Source: Pseudomonadales bacterium (GTDB lineage Bacteria > Pseudomonadota > Gammaproteobacteria > Pseudomonadales > Pseudohongiellaceae). From it: a stretch of 64,000 nucleotides of DNA. The stretch spans positions 434,001 through 498,000 of the forward strand of contig JACKOH010000002.1 in NCBI GenBank assembly GCA_024234395.1, given 5' to 3'. Below, piece by piece: positions 59,754-64,000 of this stretch. The notes beneath the pieces were generated by a model. It saw only the letters and a list, made by a program, of their open reading frames with translations, did not search any database and was not told where the DNA came from. Positions within the stretch are counted from its first letter, which is position 1. Each line of letters begins with the position of its first letter. A program made the translations under genes and the position numbers.

Positions 59754-60587
59754 TCAGACTGCCACGGGCGCAGGAATATGGGGATGGGGATCGTAATTGA
59801 GGATTTCGAAATCCTCGAAACGGTAATCGTAGATCGAAGCCGGCCGGCGTCTGATTCTCAGGCTCGGCAGGCTGCGCGGCTGTCGGGATAACTGCAGATT
59901 CACCTGTTCAAGATGGTTATTGTAAATATGACTGTCTCCGGTGCAGACGATAATCTCGCCAGGCTCCAGATCGCACTGTTGTGCCAGCATATGCGTCAAC
60001 AGTGCCAGTGAGGCGGTATTGTAGGGCAATCCCAGCAGGGAGTCGGAGGAACGGATCAACAGTTGGGAAGACAAGCGGTTGTTGGCCACGTAAAACTGGT
60101 AGAGCAGATGGCAGGGTGGCAATGCCATGCGGCCGGCCTTCACGTTTTCCTGCGGAGAAATCTTCTCATCCGGCAGAAACTCCACATTCCAGGCATGGAA
60201 AAGGATACGCCGGCTGTCGGGGTTGGTCTTCAGACAGTTGACCACGTAGTCGATCTGGTTGATCGTGCCACCATCCCGGGTTGGCCAGGCGGTCCACTGA
60301 CGCCCGTAAACCGGCCCCAGCTCCCCTTCCTCGGTAGCCCATTCATCCCAGATCGTTACCCCGTTCTCTTTCAGCCATTTTGTATTGGTATCGCCGTTCA
60401 AGAACCAGATCAACTCATTGACAATGCTCTTGAAATGCAACTTCTTGGTTGTCAGCAACGGGAATCCGTCGCTCAGATCATGCCTGAACTGACGACCGAA
60501 TACGGATCGGGTTCCGGTTCCGGTGCGGTCGGATTTTTCGACTCCGTTATCGAGAATATCTTGCAATAAATCCAGGTACTGGCGCAT
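59754..60587 (-). CDS. thyA: Thymidylate synthase
   Basis: ThyA methylates dUMP to dTMP using methylenetetrahydrofolate. The 277-residue protein begins MRQYLDLLQDILDNGVEK and has SDRTGTGTRSVFGRQFRHD, the catalytic Cys in MALPPCHLLYQFYV, and RSSDSLLGLPYNTASLALL. It is slightly longer than the Escherichia coli enzyme (264). It forms an operon with lgt upstream and folA downstream. Confidence 0.97.
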   Translation of the reverse strand: MRQYLDLLQDILDNGVEKSDRTGTGTRSVFGRQFRHDLSDGFPLLTTKKLHFKSIVNELIWFLNGDTNTKWLKENGVTIWDEWATEEGELGPVYGRQWTAWPTRDGGTINQIDYVVNCLKTNPDSRRILFHAWNVEFLPDEKISPQENVKAGRMALPPCHLLYQFYVANNRLSSQLLIRSSDSLLGLPYNTASLALLTHMLAQQCDLEPGEIIVCTGDSHIYNNHLEQVNLQLSRQPRSLPSLRIRRRPASIYDYRFEDFEILNYDPHPHIPAPVAV

Positions 60588-60609
60588 TGGGCAGGGTTTT
60601 CTCCGCAGC

Positions 60610-61401
60610 TCAGTCGGTGGTCGGCCGGGTGCGATAGGCCAGCGTTAACAACACGATGCCGGCGACGATCATCGGCACACAGAGCAATTGTCCCATCGTT
60701 AACCAGTCGAACGCAATAAAGCCCAGGTCCGCATCCGGTTCCCGGAAGAACTCGACGAAAAAGCGGAAGCATCCGTAGCCCAGGCAGAACACGCCCGATA
60801 CCGCATAACGGGGCCGCGGCGTGGACGAAAACCACCAGACAATCGCAAACAGCACCACTCCTTCCAGGAAAAATTCGTAAAGCTGGGACGGGTGTCGGGG
60901 TTGCTGATCGGGATAGGGAAACACCATGCCCCAGGGAACATCGGTGGGACGACCCCATAGCTCGGCCCCGATGAAATTGCCCAGCCTACCGGCACCGAGT
61001 CCGAACGGCACGAACGGGGCAATAAAATCAAGAATTTCAAACCAGGGCCGCCGCAGCTTTCGCGAGTACCAGTAAAACGCGATCAACACACCAATAAATC
61101 CGCCGTGAAACGACATGCCACCGTCCCAGACCTGGAACAGCCAGAGTGGATTTTCTAGAAAGCGATCGAAGTTGTAGAACAGCACCGAGCCCAGTCGCCC
61201 TCCGACGACGGCACCCAGCGCGCCGTAAAAAACCAGGTCGGAAATCTGTTCGGGAGTCCAGTTGCCCGGCACCTTTCCGGCCCGGTAGTTGGCCATCAGC
61301 CAGGCTCCACCGAAGGCGACAATGTACATGATGCCGTACCAGTGAACACTGAGGGGGCCGATACTGAAAGCAATGGGGTCGATATCGGGATAAGTGAGCA
61401 T
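60610..61401 (-). CDS. lgt: Prolipoprotein diacylglyceryl transferase
   Basis: Lgt adds diacylglycerol to the lipobox Cys of prolipoproteins in the inner membrane. The 263-residue protein has seven membrane helices and the signature GRLGNFIGAELWGRPTDVPW with the essential Arg and Asn, HPSQLYEFFLEGVVLFAIVW and MSFHGGFIGVLIAFYW. It would act on LptM, MliC and other lipoproteins of this window. It is in the order lgt-thyA-folA. Confidence 0.96.
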   Translation of the reverse strand: MLTYPDIDPIAFSIGPLSVHWYGIMYIVAFGGAWLMANYRAGKVPGNWTPEQISDLVFYGALGAVVGGRLGSVLFYNFDRFLENPLWLFQVWDGGMSFHGGFIGVLIAFYWYSRKLRRPWFEILDFIAPFVPFGLGAGRLGNFIGAELWGRPTDVPWGMVFPYPDQQPRHPSQLYEFFLEGVVLFAIVWWFSSTPRPRYAVSGVFCLGYGCFRFFVEFFREPDADLGFIAFDWLTMGQLLCVPMIVAGIVLLTLAYRTRPTTD

Positions 61402-61871
61402 GAGAGGACAGCGCAGAGTTCAGGCGATTTCAATGATGCCCGCGATGCTCTACCATGAACCGTGGCGTGTCAAGGAATGCTTGTGGAGCAGTGTCTCAGA
61501 ATTAGATCGGTTTCTGTGGGCGGGGATGCGAGCAGCTTCAGTGGCGAATTCAAACCGAGACCCAGCCTTGGATTGGGATAGTGAACTAAAAATCCCTGCA
61601 CAGATTTCCGGATACCCGGGAATAAATTTGGAAGTTTGAACAGAAGAGAAACGGCAGCAGAAATAAAGAAGGCCAGCGTTTTCGTTCCTGAATACGCCGG
61701 CCTTCCAAACATCCCTATTTAATACCCGGGCACTGCAAGCAAACTGCCAGGGCCGTCCATGAGGGTCTCATTATCCTGAATCACCGGGCCATTACTATAG
61801 GAGAAATACCCATAATTTCAGAAATGTGATGGCTTTCAATTTTTCCGGATCATTGTTGTAAGAAACTTTCT
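61402..61871. other. Gene-free gap between lgt and the NRDE gene, with one stem-loop
   Basis: No convincing gene is seen; an 81-codon frame at 61394 looks like chance. The only structure is GAAGGCCAGCGT (61668-61679) pairing with ACGCCGGCCTTC (61694-61705), 11 of 12 bases across a 14-base loop. Read on the minus strand it is followed by a T-rich run, so it could end minus-strand transcripts coming from ptsP. Confidence 0.4.
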
Positions 61872-62699
61872 ATGTGCCTGATTATAATAGCCTTTCGTTC
61901 CAGTCCCAGATTACCACTTGTGGTTGCGGCGAACCGTGACGAGGTTCATTCCCGGCCCACCCGTCCAGCCCGATTCTGGGCATCCGAACCACCCAGGCCG
62001 GGCTTACTGGCTGGCCAGGATCTTACCCAGGGCGGCACCTGGCTGGGCATCACCCGCACTGGCCGGTTCGCAGCAGTCACCAATTTCCGTAGTCCGGGCG
62101 CCGGCAGTGGCGTGAGATCCCGCGGCTTTTTAATCCGGGATTTCCTGCTGGGCGAGGTTCCTGCTTCCGATTACCTCAACTCAGTACGAGAGAACCTGGA
62201 CGAGTACGGAGGGTTTAACCTGCTGGTGGGGGATACCCGGGAACTGCTGTATCTGAACGGCGTCGACGCTGAGATACAGGTTCTGCAACCCGGTTTTTAC
62301 GGCCTTTCCAATGCCGCGCTGGACTCCGACTGGCCGAAAGTGCAGCGTGGCAGGCAGGCGCTGCAGGAGCTGCTGGCTGGTACCACGAAAACCGACCAGG
62401 GCCATGCCGGCGCCGGACTGACCACCGACGCGCTGACTCGGCTGATGCTGAACCGGAACCCGGCGCCGGATCACCTATTGCCACAAACCGGTATTCCGCT
62501 GACCCTGGAAAGGAGCCTGTCGTCCAGTTTCATCGTCAATCCGCAGCGCGATTATGGTACCCGTTGCACCACGGCGCTGATAATCGATAACAGCGGTTCG
62601 GTCCGATTCAGTGAACAGAGCTATGGCGCCGACGCGGAAATCACCACGCGGCGGTATTTCCATTTCCCTTTACTACGGGAACACAACGAGGCGGCCTGA
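61872..62699 (+). CDS. NRDE (TANGO2-like) family protein
   Basis: This 275-residue protein begins MCLIIIAFRSSPRLPLVVAA and then NRDE, the family's signature with a conserved Cys at position 2 that may become the N-terminal nucleophile. Other marks are GGTWLGITRTGRFAAVTNFR and YGLSNAALDSDWPKV. The family is named from human TANGO2; bacterial function is unknown, with haem handling or lipid roles discussed. It lies on the opposite strand between ptsP and lgt. Confidence 0.9.
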   Translation: MCLIIIAFRSSPRLPLVVAANRDEVHSRPTRPARFWASEPPRPGLLAGQDLTQGGTWLGITRTGRFAAVTNFRSPGAGSGVRSRGFLIRDFLLGEVPASDYLNSVRENLDEYGGFNLLVGDTRELLYLNGVDAEIQVLQPGFYGLSNAALDSDWPKVQRGRQALQELLAGTTKTDQGHAGAGLTTDALTRLMLNRNPAPDHLLPQTGIPLTLERSLSSSFIVNPQRDYGTRCTTALIIDNSGSVRFSEQSYGADAEITTRRYFHFPLLREHNEAA

Positions 62700-62794
62700 A
62701 CCCTGTCGATGTGAGCCGCAGGTTCAGTTTATTGCGCAGCGGGGTTGATTCTGCTTCCGCAGTCATGCTCACTGCTCTGTCGGCTGTTCCGGGC

Positions 62795-64000
62795 TCAATG
62801 GATTCGTGACGAACGCAGCAGTCGGTCCACCCCGGCGTTGTAAAGGGCCATGTCAACGGCACTGCGGATGGTCTGCGCGTCTTCCAGCAACATGACCTGT
62901 TCCAGCAGGTCCTGGGCGGCGTCCATGGTTATGCTGCGGATCACCGACTTGACCTTCAACAGGGTCGAGGAATTCATGGAAAGTACATCGAACCCCATGG
63001 CCATCAACAGGACTGCGGCACCGGGATCACCAGCCATTTCTCCACAGATACTGACCTGTTTACCCTCCTGGTGGGCTTCGCTGACGACATGGCGCAAGGC
63101 CTGCAGAACCGACGGGTGAAACGAGTTATACAGGTTGGCGACCCGCGGATTGTTGCGATCAACCGCGAGAATATACTGGGTCAGGTCGTTGCTGCCCACC
63201 GAAACGAAATCCACCATCCGGGCCAGAGACCGGGCCTGGTAGACAGCGGCCGGTAATTCGATCATCACCCCGACCCGGGGATACTTTACATCATGTCCTT
63301 CCTGCAGCAGTTCTCGGTAAGCTTTCTTGATGAGTTGAGTGGACGCCACCACTTCGCTGACGCTGGAAATCATCGGCAGCATGATCTGCAGATTGTTCAG
63401 ACCGATACTGGCTTTCAGCATCGCCCTTATCTGTGCCGAGAAAATTTCCGGGTGGTCCAGGGTTACGCGGATACCGCGCCAGCCCAGAAACGGATTGGCT
63501 TCCTCGATGGGAAAATACGGCAGGTCCTTGTCGCCGCCCACATCGAGTGTGCGCATGGTGACCGGCATGGGCGAGAACGCCTGCAGCTGCTCGCGATAGA
63601 TGGATGCCTGCTCCTGTTCACTGGGAAACCGTTCGCTCAACAGGAACGGTACTTCGGTACGGAACAGACCAATGCCTTCGGCGCCCTGATCCAGGGAACG
63701 GATTACGTCGGAAATCAGGCCGGTGTTCACCCACAGATGCACCCGGTGATGATCGGCTGTCTCACAGGGCAGATCCTTGATGTCCGCCAGGCCCTGGGTG
63801 AGAACGTCTTCTTCGCGGATGGTGTCCTGGAATCGCTGGCGCAACTGATCGGTGGGATTGCTGATCACCTGGCCGTTATAACCATCGACGATCATTTCCT
63901 TGCCGTCCAGCTGATTGATGGGCAGATCCACAACCCCCATCACCGTCGGCAATCCCATGCCGCGGGCCAGAATCGCCACGTGGGAACTGCCGGATCCTTT
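62795..64000 (-). CDS. ptsP: Phosphoenolpyruvate-protein phosphotransferase PtsP (partial)
   Basis: The gene runs off the right edge; at least 401 codons are here. The first residues seen, KGSGSSHVAILARGMGLP, hold the phospho-acceptor His of enzyme I. The TIM-barrel part follows with GIGLFRTEVPFLL, DVGGDKDLPYF, GWRGIRVTLDHPEIF, GVMIELPAAVYQARSLA, VSVGSNDLTQYILAVDRNN and the active Cys in VSICGEMAGDP. PtsP is the first protein of the nitrogen phosphotransfer system and would pass phosphate to NPr. The GAF domain expected at its N-terminus lies outside. ptsP-lgt-thyA-folA is a Pseudomonas-type order. Confidence 0.95.
   Translation of the reverse strand, partial: KGSGSSHVAILARGMGLPTVMGVVDLPINQLDGKEMIVDGYNGQVISNPTDQLRQRFQDTIREEDVLTQGLADIKDLPCETADHHRVHLWVNTGLISDVIRSLDQGAEGIGLFRTEVPFLLSERFPSEQEQASIYREQLQAFSPMPVTMRTLDVGGDKDLPYFPIEEANPFLGWRGIRVTLDHPEIFSAQIRAMLKASIGLNNLQIMLPMISSVSEVVASTQLIKKAYRELLQEGHDVKYPRVGVMIELPAAVYQARSLARMVDFVSVGSNDLTQYILAVDRNNPRVANLYNSFHPSVLQALRHVVSEAHQEGKQVSICGEMAGDPGAAVLLMAMGFDVLSMNSSTLLKVKSVIRSITMDAAQDLLEQVMLLEDAQTIRSAVDMALYNAGVDRLLRSSRIH

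Noticed and set aside
61394..61639. An 81-codon plus-strand frame in the gap after lgt
   Set aside because: No ribosome site, no pattern, and its start overlaps the lgt start; treated as chance.

Overview
ORGANISM. The window is a chromosomal segment of a gammaproteobacterium, most like the Pseudomonadales and neighbouring marine lineages. The base for this is gene order: hemC-hemD-hemX-hemY divergent from argH; trxA-rho-ubiD; lptM-lysA-dapF-DUF484; gshB-tonB-yqgE-ruvX; pilT/yggS-proC-yggT-yggU-metX-metW-rdgB-hemW; and ptsP-lgt-thyA-folA. These strings match the layout I know from Pseudomonas. No rRNA, tRNA, CRISPR array or complete insertion sequence was seen. LAYOUT. 1-5.4 kb is an accessory stretch: two HAD hydrolases, a broken 2H phosphoesterase gene, small unknown genes, a lipoprotein, and two copies of a ~146-bp palindromic MITE-like element. 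5.4-9 kb is a run of small stand-alone enzymes (VOC, NTF2-like, GNAT, methyltransferase) plus a DmeF-like metal exporter. 9-26 kb is mostly core: a membrane-domain/flavin disulfide reductase fusion, hemB, trxA, rho with a long leader, ubiD, the haem operon, argH, a DegS/AlgW-type protease and a YheS-type ABC-F protein. 26-28.1 kb is a two-component system. 28.1-32 kb is the most foreign part: an inverted-repeat element, a 5'-truncated hicA with hicB, and a lipoprotein gene bounded by two attC-like sites, read here as a relic of an integron cassette array without integrase, followed by broken genes and a MliC-type lysozyme inhibitor. 32-35.7 kb is a GldA/GldF/GldG-like ABC system. 36-39.4 kb is lptM-lysA-dapF-DUF484. 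39.4-45.1 kb is a glycosyltransferase block with a 1063-residue three-domain enzyme where xerC would be expected. 45.4-64 kb is again core: glutathione, TonB, PilT, proline, methionine, nucleotide hygiene, arginine, folate/thymidylate, lipoprotein processing and the end of ptsP. HOW THE GENES WORK TOGETHER. HemB, HemD and HemC give three tetrapyrrole steps, while HemX and HemY are membrane partners of unsettled role. ArgA, ArgE and ArgH belong to arginine synthesis. MetX and MetW form an overlapping pair for homoserine activation. ThyA and FolA form the thymidylate/folate cycle, and Lgt serves the lipoproteins. MOST INTERESTING SIGNALS. (1) The two-attC cassette relic, where the 10 bases at the cassette's left end are the exact reverse complement of those opening its own attC. 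(2) Two interrupted genes whose in-frame TGA sits in the same 11-base context, TGACAGRATAG. (3) Several palindromic repeat families, including a GGGGACAGTCCC core with copy-specific palindromic flanks. (4) The three-domain glycosyltransferase.
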